Assembly: GCA_938084675.1 (NCBI GenBank)
Contig: CALKGM010000035.1
Coordinates: 1-59,646 of the forward strand
DNA: 59,646 bases
Reading direction: 5' to 3'
DNA from: Candidatus Poseidoniaceae archaeon
Lineage (GTDB): Archaea > Thermoplasmatota > Poseidoniia > Poseidoniales > Poseidoniaceae
Below, in pieces: positions 1 to 8,926 of the stretch. The notes beneath the pieces were generated by a model. The model ran no database searches and had not been told where the DNA came from. It saw only the letters and a list, made by a program, of their open reading frames with translations. The stretch's first letter is position 1; each line of letters starts with the position of its first letter. A program made the translations under genes and the position numbers.

Positions 1-387
1 GTTGAAATCCCAAAGACTACCGCTAGAAGACGCAGTCAGTCGGCCGTCCGAAACAGACGTTCCATTGACCAGAGCGTCAGGGTGTGTCCAATCGGTTGCA
101 TCATCCCAAACGAAACCGGATTGCGTGGGCAGAACGTTCGGTTTGAAATTTAATTCTGCACCCGTTAAAGGTTCATCTGTGGGCAAATCCAATTTTAAGT
201 TGGAATTCATAGTCGAGGAAAGTGTCAAGTCGGTACTTTCACCAGCACCCACGTGACTTGGATTAACTTCGTCCAAGGTGGCAGCATCACCTCGTTGAGG
301 ACTCCAATCCAGCGTGAAAGCCCAGCTACTGAACAAAAGCAACGTGACAAGAATCAACGCTTGACCCCTCGTGGACCTATCCGCCAT
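1..387 (-). CDS. Secreted protein, N-terminal part only
   Basis: An open frame on the minus strand starts at ATG 387 and runs without a stop through the left edge, giving the first 129 residues of a longer protein. Residues about 8-25 form a hydrophobic signal segment (ALILVTLLLFSSWAFTL) after a short basic start (MADRSTR). The rest is Ser/Thr/Asp/Asn-rich with an NGT sequon, as expected of an exported archaeal surface protein. An in-frame ATG at 420 is an alternative start, but it would put ten extra residues before the basic n-region. The gene is divergent from ileS. No family is recognised; function is unknown. Confidence 0.7.
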   Translation of the reverse strand, partial: MADRSTRGQALILVTLLLFSSWAFTLDWSPQRGDAATLDEVNPSHVGAGESTDLTLSSTMNSNLKLDLPTDEPLTGAELNFKPNVLPTQSGFVWDDATDWTHPDALVNGTSVSDGRLTASSSGSLWDFN

Positions 388-551
388 GCCTTTCGGTATG
401 CATTCAAGGACTTGAAACATACGCCTCCAAAAATTTACTTTCAAAGCGAATTTACGAACAAAGCGCCCTCTTGTCTGGCTACTCTAGAGACTCACATCAA
501 ACGAGCCATTTTGGGAGTGAGGTTGAAAACAAGTTCGCGGGTGGAAGGAGC

Positions 552-3500
552 ATGGCTCAACCCTCCTCAGCAGGTGAACTGGATGCAGTTCGCTTGGAAA
601 CCGAACTGTTGGAGCAATGGAAATCGGAGAATGCGTTCGTTTCTTCCATACAGAATCGTAAGGAGGGAGCTCCGTTCATATTCCTAGAAGGACCCCCGAC
701 TGCAAACGGAAAACCAGGTATTCACCATGTTGTTGCAAGGACGTACAAAGATCTCGTTTGTCGTTGGAAAACTATGGAAGGATTCAGAGTTGAAAGGAAA
801 GGCGGATGGGATACACACGGCCTTCCTGTGGAAATCGAAGTTCAGAAACGCCTTGACCTGATGAGCAATGAATCCATTGAACAATTCGGAATGGACGCCT
901 TCAATCAAGCCTGCCGTGAATCGGTTTGGACCTACGAAGCTGCTTGGAGAGAAATGACTGAGCGAATGGCGTACTGGGTGGATTTAGATAACCCATATGT
1001 CACGCTTGACAACAATTATGTCGAGTCGTGTTGGTGGGCTCTCAAACAAATGTTCGACAAAGGCTACCTCTATCGTGGCCACAAGGTCCTCCCTTATTGC
1101 CCTCAAACCGGCACATCGTATTCCAGTCACGAAGTTGCTTTGGGATACAAAGAAGTCGAAGAACCGTCGGTTTATGTGAAATTCAAATTGACAGACGAAG
1201 ACGCGTCCATCTTGGCCTGGACCACCACTCCATGGACCCTACCCGGGAATGTTGGTTTGGCTGTTGGGCCTGAGGTGACCTATGTTCGCTGCCGAGTCAA
1301 GGAAGCGGCTGGTGACTCGTGGACCGGAGCAGGGGGTGCTGATGTTGGAGAAGAACTCATTCTTGCGAAGGACCTCATGAAAGAGGTGCTGCGACATCAC
1401 GTTGAAATCATTGAAGAATTCCCCGGCAGCAGTTTAGTCGGTCGTTCCTACGAACCCTTGTTCCCAGACGCCGTACCACGAATGGGTTCAACGACCGCTT
1501 GGACGGTTCTTGAAGCCGATTGGGTCACAACCACTGACGGAACCGGTGTCGTCCATACTGCAGTCATGTATGGTGAAGACGATTACAATCTCGGGATGGA
1601 AGCTGGACTTCCTGCCCATCACACCGTTGGAATGGATGGCAGTTTCATCGAAGGAACTCACCCTGAACTCGACGGAACCTATGTCAAGGACTGTGATGCA
1701 ACAATCATCGCACTTCTCAGTGCGTCTGGTGGTTCAAACGGAAAAGGCCCACAAAGCGGATTGCTTTACCGAGAAAAGGAATATGCTCACGATTACCCCC
1801 ACTGCTGGAGAACCGATCACCCCTTGCTCTACTACGCCATGGATTCATGGTTTGTGCGCATGACAGCAGTCAAAGAACGCCTGCTTGAGTTCAACGACGA
1901 AGTTGAGTGGGCTCCCGACTGGGTCGGAGAAGGCCGCTTTGGTGAATGGCTTCGCAACGTCAAAGATTGGGCGATTTCCCGTGAGCGTTACTGGGGAACT
2001 CCCCTACCCGTATGGCGAACCGAAGACGGTCAAATGAAATGCATCGGTTCGATTTCGGAACTTCAAGAAGAAGTCGCCAAAGCAGTAGCGGCAGGTATTG
2101 AAAATCCCGAATGTCCCGATGATGTGGACCTCCACCGACCGATTGTCGATGGATTCACACTTCTCTCCGATGACGGCCAACCTATGCATAGAGAACCCTT
2201 TGTCATGGACTGCTGGTTTGACTCTGGATGTGCATCCTTTGCCCAATGGCATCATCCATTTGACGGAGGAGAACAATTTGATGCATCCTTCCCAGTGGAC
2301 TACATTTGTGAAGGTGTTGACCAAACACGGGGATGGTTTTACACCCTCCTTGCCGTTTCAACAACTGTGTTTGACAGCAAGGCGTACAAACGATGCCTAT
2401 CACTCGGATTGATCCTCGACGCAGAGGGAAAGAAAATGTCAAAGTCCAGAGGGAATATTGTTGACCCTTGGGACCATTTCAACCGTGAAGGAGCAGACGC
2501 TACTCGCTGGTACATGGTAACTGCAGGTGCCCCTTGGAATCCACTAAAGTTTGATTCAAATGGAGTTCGAGAAACCTATGCCAAGATGTTCCTCACTCTG
2601 TGGAACGTGTACAAATTCCACGCTGATTATGCTGCACTTGACGGCTTTGACCCCGAAGCATCCAGCAGCGATACTGCCCAGCGCCCAGAGTTGGACAGAT
2701 GGATTCTATCCCGCTTGAACACTGTCGCAACAGGATACCACGAGAGTTTTGTGAACTGGCAATTCCACAAAGCAGGTCGAGACTTGGAAGATTTCGTCGT
2801 TAACGACCTCTCAAACTGGTACGTTCGCAGAAGCCGTCGCCGGCTTTGGGACGAGGCAGATAGCGGAGACAAGTTGGCTTGCCAGCATACGCTTCATGAA
2901 GTGCTCACTACCCTCTGCCGACTGATCGCTCCAATCTCACCCTTCATGGTCGACACCATTCATCGGAACCTCACCGGTCTAGCCGTCCATCAATCCGACT
3001 GGCCGCTAGGAATTCCAGGGGCAATTGAAGGCGCTACCGCTGATGAGTGGGACGAAGTAGCCGCCAAAGCCACAGCAACTCTACCTCCACACGACTCTGC
3101 TCTTGAGGCCTCAATGGATTTGGTCCGGGAACTCGCAGAGGCTGGCAGAAGGGTCAGAATTGATAACAACCGTCGACAACGCTTGCCTTGCTCAAAAGGA
3201 TTCATTGTCGCTGGTCCTGACCTCTCTGCATTCCATGACCTCCTTGCCGAAGAACTGAATGTTGAAATCATTCAGGTTGAGAACGACCTTGACCGATTCC
3301 AACGTATTGAGCTCGCTCCCAATTTCAGAGCACTTGCACCAAAAGCTCGTGCAAACGTAAACGATGTCGCTAACGCCATCAAATCAACAGAGGACCCTGT
3401 CGGGCTTCTTGCACAAATCGATGCAGGAACTGCGACGATTATGGGCATCCTCATAGAACGTTCAGATATTGAAGTGAAGCGAGTGGAACGAGAAGGATTT

Positions 3501-3842
3501 GCTGCTCAGACTGTGGAAGTAACACACGGAGAAACAACGTCACATGTGAGTCTTGTATTGGACATGAACGATACGCCTGAACTCCTGTCCAAGGGTATGG
3601 CTCGTGATATTACTCGTCGCGTACAGGCTCGTCGTAAGACCCTTGACCTCGACATTGAAGCAACAATTGAACTGGAGGTGTGGATGGAAAACGCCCCCAG
3701 CATGATGGCTGCAGATGAAGAGTGGGTAGCAACCGAGACACGTACATCTGCGTGCATATTCCACGAAAAAGGGGCGACTCCTCCGGCAGGAGCTGAACAC
3801 TTCGAAGTGGATGGTACTGTTGTTCACTTTACCGTTGTTTGA
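552..3842 (+). CDS. ileS: Isoleucine--tRNA ligase
   Basis: Class I aminoacyl-tRNA synthetase that charges tRNA-Ile with isoleucine in the cytoplasm. The ATG at 552 is chosen because a purine-rich GGAAGGAG stretch lies just upstream; the frame stays open to 471 but those residues do not look conserved. The protein is 1096 aa, normal for archaeal/eukaryal-type IleRS. It shows the HIGH-equivalent GIHH in the GPPTANGKPG context (residues about 56-59), an editing-domain region, the IleRS signatures WAISRERYWGTPLPVW and GVDQTRGWFYTLL, and KMSKS at about 628-632, followed by an anticodon-binding domain. It is followed immediately by a metal-receptor-like gene, probably co-transcribed. Confidence 0.96.
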   Translation: MAQPSSAGELDAVRLETELLEQWKSENAFVSSIQNRKEGAPFIFLEGPPTANGKPGIHHVVARTYKDLVCRWKTMEGFRVERKGGWDTHGLPVEIEVQKRLDLMSNESIEQFGMDAFNQACRESVWTYEAAWREMTERMAYWVDLDNPYVTLDNNYVESCWWALKQMFDKGYLYRGHKVLPYCPQTGTSYSSHEVALGYKEVEEPSVYVKFKLTDEDASILAWTTTPWTLPGNVGLAVGPEVTYVRCRVKEAAGDSWTGAGGADVGEELILAKDLMKEVLRHHVEIIEEFPGSSLVGRSYEPLFPDAVPRMGSTTAWTVLEADWVTTTDGTGVVHTAVMYGEDDYNLGMEAGLPAHHTVGMDGSFIEGTHPELDGTYVKDCDATIIALLSASGGSNGKGPQSGLLYREKEYAHDYPHCWRTDHPLLYYAMDSWFVRMTAVKERLLEFNDEVEWAPDWVGEGRFGEWLRNVKDWAISRERYWGTPLPVWRTEDGQMKCIGSISELQEEVAKAVAAGIENPECPDDVDLHRPIVDGFTLLSDDGQPMHREPFVMDCWFDSGCASFAQWHHPFDGGEQFDASFPVDYICEGVDQTRGWFYTLLAVSTTVFDSKAYKRCLSLGLILDAEGKKMSKSRGNIVDPWDHFNREGADATRWYMVTAGAPWNPLKFDSNGVRETYAKMFLTLWNVYKFHADYAALDGFDPEASSSDTAQRPELDRWILSRLNTVATGYHESFVNWQFHKAGRDLEDFVVNDLSNWYVRRSRRRLWDEADSGDKLACQHTLHEVLTTLCRLIAPISPFMVDTIHRNLTGLAVHQSDWPLGIPGAIEGATADEWDEVAAKATATLPPHDSALEASMDLVRELAEAGRRVRIDNNRRQRLPCSKGFIVAGPDLSAFHDLLAEELNVEIIQVENDLDRFQRIELAPNFRALAPKARANVNDVANAIKSTEDPVGLLAQIDAGTATIMGILIERSDIEVKRVEREGFAAQTVEVTHGETTSHVSLVLDMNDTPELLSKGMARDITRRVQARRKTLDLDIEATIELEVWMENAPSMMAADEEWVATETRTSACIFHEKGATPPAGAEHFEVDGTVVHFTVV

Positions 3843-3851
3843 GTGATGTCC

Positions 3852-4607
3852 ATGCGAGTCGTTTCGCTCGTTCCAAGTCTAACTCTTACTTTGTTTGACC
3901 TCGGTCTTGATTCTTCATCCATTGTTGGGAGAACGCCATGGTGCATTCACCCCTCTCCGATGGTCAACGACATCACGATTGTTGGAGGAACGAAAACCCC
4001 TACACTTTCCAAAATCAAGGCCGCAAGACCTACGCTGGTCGTAATGGACCGGGATGAAAACCCTAAATCAGTTTATGATTGGTGCTTGGAGCAAGGAATT
4101 CCAACCTTTGTCTGTGATGTGAAACGCCCGAGTGACGTACCCGCAATGTTGCGAGAACTCGCATCATGCATTGACTGTGATGCACGAGGAGAAGAACTTG
4201 CCCAACGTATAGAGGCCTCACTTCGTGAAGTCAGCCAAGCTGAATCAAGAGGTATCGTCGCACCTATGATTTGGCATGAGCCACTCATGGCTGCACAAAC
4301 TGGAACGTATGCTGCCGGCATGATAGAGGCCCTAGGATTCAATGTCCCGGAATTTGAAGCATCTGGTACCGGCTATCCTGTCGTGAATGCAGAAATCCTC
4401 ATCGCACACGGGGTGGAAGGAATCCTTCTCTCAAGCGAACCGCATGAGTTTGCAATGGAAGAAGGTGAAGAAATTGCACAATCCATGGAATCAATGGGCG
4501 CAAAACGACCCTGGGTTTTGTGCATCGACGGTGAAGCATTGACTTGGATGGGTTCGTTTACTGCTGAAGGGTTGGTCCGGCTGGAAAAGGAATTGTCGTC
4601 ATTTTGA
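3852..4607 (+). CDS. BtuF/TroA-like helical-backbone metal receptor protein
   Basis: The N-terminus MRVVSLVPS is typical of the cobalamin/iron-siderophore substrate-binding fold (BtuF, TroA-like superfamily), with two alpha/beta lobes joined by a helix. The ATG at 3852 is chosen because it begins exactly at this motif; GTG 3843 and ATG 3846 are in-frame alternatives. About 251 aa. There is no signal peptide or lipobox, so it is probably cytoplasmic rather than a classical ABC receptor. Such solitary leaderless-type homologues are common and their ligand is unknown. It abuts ileS with no gap; no transporter permease or ATPase is nearby. Confidence 0.75.
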   Translation: MRVVSLVPSLTLTLFDLGLDSSSIVGRTPWCIHPSPMVNDITIVGGTKTPTLSKIKAARPTLVVMDRDENPKSVYDWCLEQGIPTFVCDVKRPSDVPAMLRELASCIDCDARGEELAQRIEASLREVSQAESRGIVAPMIWHEPLMAAQTGTYAAGMIEALGFNVPEFEASGTGYPVVNAEILIAHGVEGILLSSEPHEFAMEEGEEIAQSMESMGAKRPWVLCIDGEALTWMGSFTAEGLVRLEKELSSF

Positions 4608-4658
4608 ACGCTATCTGTAAAGCGACGCCTTCAAATCACGCCGCATGGACGGACAATC

Positions 4659-6053
4659 ATGCAACGGGTGTTGTTGAGTTTGGCATTGGTATGTTCCATG
4701 CTGCTTGCGGGTTGTTTTGGTGATGGCGCAGGAACGGTTGAGGAAGAAGAAATTATCTCAATTTGGGAGTCTTATGAGCGAACTGATTCCCAATCACATG
4801 ATTTGGAAGCAAACTTCGTCACCGTAGACCTTCGAACCAATCAAACCACCAACACGACCTGGGCTGTATTTGATGCGACCTATGGCGGCAACTGCTGTGA
4901 ACATTATCTCGCCACATCCATTGAAGGACAAATCCTGAATATCGGCGGAGAATATCCTGTATACTCAGATGATCGTGGTCATGTGTGGGACACCTACATT
5001 CCTGGCGCATTACCCGATACGCAGTGCAGAACATTTGTACCGACAAACCCCGGAACTGAGGGATTAGGGGAAGGCAGTATCGTTCAAGCAACAAATGGAG
5101 ACATCATTTCCATGTCATGGTTCCCATATGTTGGTGGTGATTTGAAACTTGACAAATTTTACGCATTGCTTTACGATGAATCCGAAGGCGAATGGACATG
5201 GTGTTACAACCGAATCACAGAACCCTTCTACGACCGTTCGTGGCAGGTTGAGGTAGTTGGACCGATCAGTTCGTCTCTTGGAAGCGGCGAATGGGCCAGC
5301 ATCGTGGTCTCGAACTTCTGGCATCAAACACAAAATGCTGGCGGCCAAATCAGTGTAGACGGATTGAACTACTATCCATTCCAATTCCCCGACCGAAGTG
5401 GGGGTGACCCCCCAATTGACCTTGATCTCGACTTTACTGATGACGACCTTCCTGCGTATTGGGATGTAAACAAGCCGCACAAAGAAATGCGAGCATTCCC
5501 CGTCCCTAGTGGCGGACTCCTTTTCCCATCATACTACAGCAACGGCAACGCTGCTTACATGGACACGACCCTATCATGGAATGAACTTGAAGTCCAGTTC
5601 CCATCAGAATACTGTCAAATTGACCGAGCAGGTACGTTGCACTGTGTTTCAAACTCGGGAACCACGTTTACGCATTACATGTCTACAGACGGTGCAATCT
5701 CCTGGAGTAACTACACCTACACGCTCGGAGAAACCGCATCGCAGATTGAAGAATGGGAATTCCAAGCAAACGGCGAATTGGATCTGTTCATCCTCAATGT
5801 TCGTTACCAATCTACCGATGGACCAGACGTTGACACAGTCTACCATGTCAGAGGATACAGCGAGGATATGAGCCCGGATACGCTCACATACGTAGGCCTT
5901 GGGGACCTGGATTCCACCTCCGGTGCAGGTAACGACATACGTTTTGACTTTGCATCACTTGGAATCCTCAACGATGGTGGAGTCGTCGTGGCTTACCACG
6001 ATTCTACTGACCCGGACCCACTCTTTGCTGTGGAGTTAGAGTTGCCGAATTGA
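4659..6053 (+). CDS. Secreted lipoprotein of unknown function
   Basis: 464 aa. The N-terminus is a lipoprotein signal: a hydrophobic stretch ending in the lipobox LAGC, then FGDGAG, so the mature protein is probably lipid-anchored through Cys18. The rest is Asp/Asn/aromatic-rich with several N-x-T/S sequons (NQT, NTT, NYT) and internal Trp/Gly-containing segments (for example AISWSNYTYT) that resemble blades of a BNR/sialidase-like beta-propeller. That fold assignment is tentative. The gene follows the metal-receptor gene after about 50 bp and converges with the membrane protein at 6060. No catalytic motif is recognised. Confidence 0.72.
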   Translation: MQRVLLSLALVCSMLLAGCFGDGAGTVEEEEIISIWESYERTDSQSHDLEANFVTVDLRTNQTTNTTWAVFDATYGGNCCEHYLATSIEGQILNIGGEYPVYSDDRGHVWDTYIPGALPDTQCRTFVPTNPGTEGLGEGSIVQATNGDIISMSWFPYVGGDLKLDKFYALLYDESEGEWTWCYNRITEPFYDRSWQVEVVGPISSSLGSGEWASIVVSNFWHQTQNAGGQISVDGLNYYPFQFPDRSGGDPPIDLDLDFTDDDLPAYWDVNKPHKEMRAFPVPSGGLLFPSYYSNGNAAYMDTTLSWNELEVQFPSEYCQIDRAGTLHCVSNSGTTFTHYMSTDGAISWSNYTYTLGETASQIEEWEFQANGELDLFILNVRYQSTDGPDVDTVYHVRGYSEDMSPDTLTYVGLGDLDSTSGAGNDIRFDFASLGILNDGGVVVAYHDSTDPDPLFAVELELPN

Positions 6054-6059
6054 ACAGAA

Positions 6060-6785
6060 TCAGTTCATGATTTCTGCAGCCTTACGCACCATGTAGGGCA
6101 CATAGCCAATCATGAATATAAAGAATGCAAAACCACCAATCCCCATCAACTCAGGACTTTCGAGATATGCTCCGACGCCAATAATGAAAGCCATTCCTGC
6201 GGTAACTCCAGCAGATTCAATAAATCCTGCAATCGATGTTTTCCATGAATCTACATAACCAAAGGAAACGGAATCGCTGCGCCCATCTTTCAGAGCCACA
6301 CCCACCGGATAGATGATCATTTGACCGTAGCCAATGACCGTGATGAGAATAGCTCCAAAAATACTGATGAGTGCAACAGCACCACCACCATCTCCCGAAG
6401 CTGAAAAGGCAACCGCTCCTGCCCATACGATTCCAAGAACAATCACTGAAAGAAACATACCAAGGATCGTCAACACACCGTATTTGAACACTGAAAGTGC
6501 TGCTGCCATATTGATGGCTGAGACGCCGGTTGGAGCATCTTGAACAGAGCCGACCACCATTGCACCAGGCATTGTCGTCATTGGTTCCATTGCCAATGGA
6601 GATTGAGCCATTACAGCAGGTGTTTGAGCCGCCACAGGTTCGGGTGTTACAACTTCAGGTACTGACGCCTCAGCCATTGGGACTTCATCCACTGCCTTGT
6701 GTTCCGGAGTAACATTAGCTGCATCTGGATTCGGTATCCATTCTGTCCCGTTCCACATAAAATTACCATCGTCGCTTAATTGCAT
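6060..6785 (-). CDS. Small multi-pass membrane protein with N-terminal WNG..W motif
   Basis: 241 aa. It begins with a short cytosolic module reading DGNFMWNGTEWIPNPDA, then a Pro/Ala/Val-rich linker (about residues 25-85), then about four hydrophobic segments, for example TILGMFLSVIVLGIVWAGAV and FAFFIFMIGYVPYMV. A similar small Trp-containing module is seen in other archaeal and actinobacterial membrane proteins (DUF2510-like), but that link is only suggestive. A perfect inverted repeat lies just upstream of the start. No function can be assigned. Confidence 0.65.
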   Translation of the reverse strand: MQLSDDGNFMWNGTEWIPNPDAANVTPEHKAVDEVPMAEASVPEVVTPEPVAAQTPAVMAQSPLAMEPMTTMPGAMVVGSVQDAPTGVSAINMAAALSVFKYGVLTILGMFLSVIVLGIVWAGAVAFSASGDGGGAVALISIFGAILITVIGYGQMIIYPVGVALKDGRSDSVSFGYVDSWKTSIAGFIESAGVTAGMAFIIGVGAYLESPELMGIGGFAFFIFMIGYVPYMVRKAAEIMN

Positions 6786-6789
6786 GAAA

Positions 6790-6806
6790 GAAGTTACGAA
6801 AACTTC
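6790..6806. promoter_or_regulatory. Short inverted repeat before the membrane-protein start codon
   Basis: Perfect 6-bp arms (GAAGTT / AACTTC) around a 5-nt centre, ending 4 bp upstream of the ATG at 6785 (minus strand). It could be an operator half-site pair or an mRNA hairpin limiting access to the start codon, or a weak structure at the end of the mutS-like transcript. The position is seen; the function is inferred. Confidence 0.3.
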
Positions 6807-6851
6807 TCCCTTTTGAACATAGGGGTGCTAAAACGGGTTACAGTTGCTGTT

Positions 6852-8843
6852 TTAAGCACTTTCAAAGTTAGCAAGAATTGACACAAATAAATTTTGTATG
6901 GCTCCTGTTGTTTTCCTCTCAAGCCTGCGAAGAATCAATTCGGGAGTAGAACGGGCCAAATAATTTCTTCGCGGAGTTCTGTCAACAACCAATTCCAAAT
7001 CCTCACCAAGACCTCGTGCTTCAATACCGTCAACTCGCAAATCTTTCCTTCCTGTAGCTTCTAGAATGGCAGGAGCAAGGTGAGTAACGAGCATCATTGT
7101 CGTGTCTGGTTGTGATGCCGCTGCAAGAAGCATGCCTCCGATGATCCGAGCACCTGCACCGGGCTCTGTGATGGCTTCAAGTTCATCCGCTAGGATGAGT
7201 TTTGGCATTTCGTTACTTACAACCGAAGCAAGTTCAATCAATGTCTGCTCCAGTGCTCCAGCGCTCTGTGTGCCACCTGCTTTAGCTAGAATGTGAAGTG
7301 CATCGACCTTTCCAATCCGTGCTTTCTTTGCCGGAACTGGCAGGCCCATATGGGCTAAAATTGATGCATAGGCAAGACACTCAAGCAAGGTAGTTTTCCC
7401 TCCAGAATTAGCCCCCGTTAGCAATGCTAACGTCTGTTGGTCACCCTTTTTCGCTGCGTTTCCGAGTCCATAGGTGACTGGATCGGGTGTGACGCCGAGA
7501 AGAATATGACGACCTTCTTCAAGCCAAATTCCGTGGTCCACAAGTTCCGGCATTACGCAGGCGTCTTGATGTGCCCATCTTGCTACCGAGAGCCATTGGT
7601 CACATTCAATCATTCGTTGCACTGCTTGTTCACAGCGAGTCTTCATTGGACCAAGCAATCGTGCTAATGTGACGAGGTGCTCGGATTGTTCCGCCTTGAG
7701 TTTGGATTCAAGTGTCTCGTCAATACCATCGATGGTTTGTCTGTCAACTTTTGCAGGCCAAGTTTTCGTGAAGAGTTCGTAGGGGCATCGAATTCCAGCA
7801 GGCTCTAGGAACACTGCAAGGTGGTCGCGAGCTCGTTGCATGGCTTCCTGAATAACGTGGCCCGTAGCCTCTTTGAGTTTCCTTTGAAAGCCTGCACCAT
7901 CCGCCAACGCTTCCAGTAGTTCTGCACCCGAAAGGGCCATTTTTGCATCGTTCATGGCTTGCTCGACTTCATTATTCACTTCAGTCTCAAGTCGCTTTGC
8001 TTCAGTCCACAACTCATCCTTGATTCGTTCAACTTCTTCAATTTTAGAACCATCTCCCAAAGCGTCAAGCGCTTGGGGCAATTCACTGAGTTCACCCAAA
8101 CTCTCTGCCAAATCTGAAAGCGCAAGGTTTTGAGCAAAATTGCCTTGATTAAATTCTTCCATCAATGCGCATAGTATGTTCAGAGTTTTACGATTGGTGT
8201 TGAACCAATCAATGGTTCGTTCAGGAACCAATAGAGAGGATTCTAGAGCGTTACTGAGGACAAGCCATCCATCGGGCGCATCCATAGGCGCTCCCTTCCC
8301 AACCCATGTCACGGTCTTGAATACCGTGTAATCGTTCCATGTTTCGTTTTCACCTGGTTTGAGAACACGGCAATATTTCTTCAATTCATCCATTGGCTCA
8401 TGGCTTACCACAACACGTTCATAGCGCTCACTAACATCTCGGAGGCGCGTCAATGAGGACCATGCCTGTTGTTGGTTAAGCAGCCATTCATTCGGGAGCT
8501 TCATTGCTGCACTGACGTATTCCCTTCGTTGCTCAGGTTGGGCGATAGGTGTAAGAAGGCTCATGCGTTCACGAGATGCAGCACATGAGGCAAAAGATTG
8601 GAGATGGCCCATAAGTTGTTGATGAAGACGGACTGCTTCCTTGGTGGCCAGGAATTGGCCTGCATCGCCAGCATAACTCCTAGCGAGTGAAAGTGCTCGT
8701 TTAACAGACAGACCTTCAACCTCTGCCAATCTCCCTAGGTCACCCGACTCAAGAGTTGATACTACGGCTTCCTCAGAGCCAAAATGCTCTGTCATTTTCT
8801 TAGCCATTCGTTCGCTTACACCGGGAAGAGCACTCAAAACCAT
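6852..8843 (-). CDS. MutS-family ATPase with N-terminal helix-hairpin-helix
   Basis: 663 aa. The N-terminal about 70 residues contain two HhH-like segments (LSALPGVSERMAKKM and LAEVEGLSVKRALSLA), suggesting DNA binding. The middle is helical, like the MutS core/lever. The C-terminal ATPase has a MutS-type Walker A GANSGGKTT, the signature region GGTQSAGALEQTL and Walker B LILADELEAI. It lacks the mismatch-recognition domain of MutS1 and the Smr domain typical of MutS2, and belongs with archaeal MutS-like proteins of uncertain role in repair or recombination. It follows the CocE-type hydrolase on the same strand after 83 bp that contain a hairpin. Confidence 0.85.
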   Translation of the reverse strand: MVLSALPGVSERMAKKMTEHFGSEEAVVSTLESGDLGRLAEVEGLSVKRALSLARSYAGDAGQFLATKEAVRLHQQLMGHLQSFASCAASRERMSLLTPIAQPEQRREYVSAAMKLPNEWLLNQQQAWSSLTRLRDVSERYERVVVSHEPMDELKKYCRVLKPGENETWNDYTVFKTVTWVGKGAPMDAPDGWLVLSNALESSLLVPERTIDWFNTNRKTLNILCALMEEFNQGNFAQNLALSDLAESLGELSELPQALDALGDGSKIEEVERIKDELWTEAKRLETEVNNEVEQAMNDAKMALSGAELLEALADGAGFQRKLKEATGHVIQEAMQRARDHLAVFLEPAGIRCPYELFTKTWPAKVDRQTIDGIDETLESKLKAEQSEHLVTLARLLGPMKTRCEQAVQRMIECDQWLSVARWAHQDACVMPELVDHGIWLEEGRHILLGVTPDPVTYGLGNAAKKGDQQTLALLTGANSGGKTTLLECLAYASILAHMGLPVPAKKARIGKVDALHILAKAGGTQSAGALEQTLIELASVVSNEMPKLILADELEAITEPGAGARIIGGMLLAAASQPDTTMMLVTHLAPAILEATGRKDLRVDGIEARGLGEDLELVVDRTPRRNYLARSTPELILRRLERKTTGAIQNLFVSILANFESA

Positions 8844-8860
8844 AGTGCAAATCGTTTGTC

Positions 8861-8906
8861 AAGGGCTTAAGAGGATGACGCAGGGAGTTGTCCTCCGTAG
8901 GCCCTT
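8861..8906 (-). terminator. Imperfect stem-loop between hydrolase and MutS-like gene
   Basis: Arms AAGGGC (8861-8866) and GCCCTT (8901-8906) enclose a second pair GAGGA (8871-8875) and TCCTC (8891-8895), with a small internal loop and a 15-nt apical loop. It lies 3' of the hydrolase stop on the minus strand. No T-run follows on that strand, so it may be an RNA stability element rather than a true archaeal terminator. Confidence 0.4.
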
Positions 8907-8926
8907 CTTGGGGTTAAAGTGAAGGT

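Noticed and set aside
471-551. Longer N-terminus for ileS
   Set aside because: The residues are not IleRS-like and the ATG at 552 has a good purine-rich upstream site.
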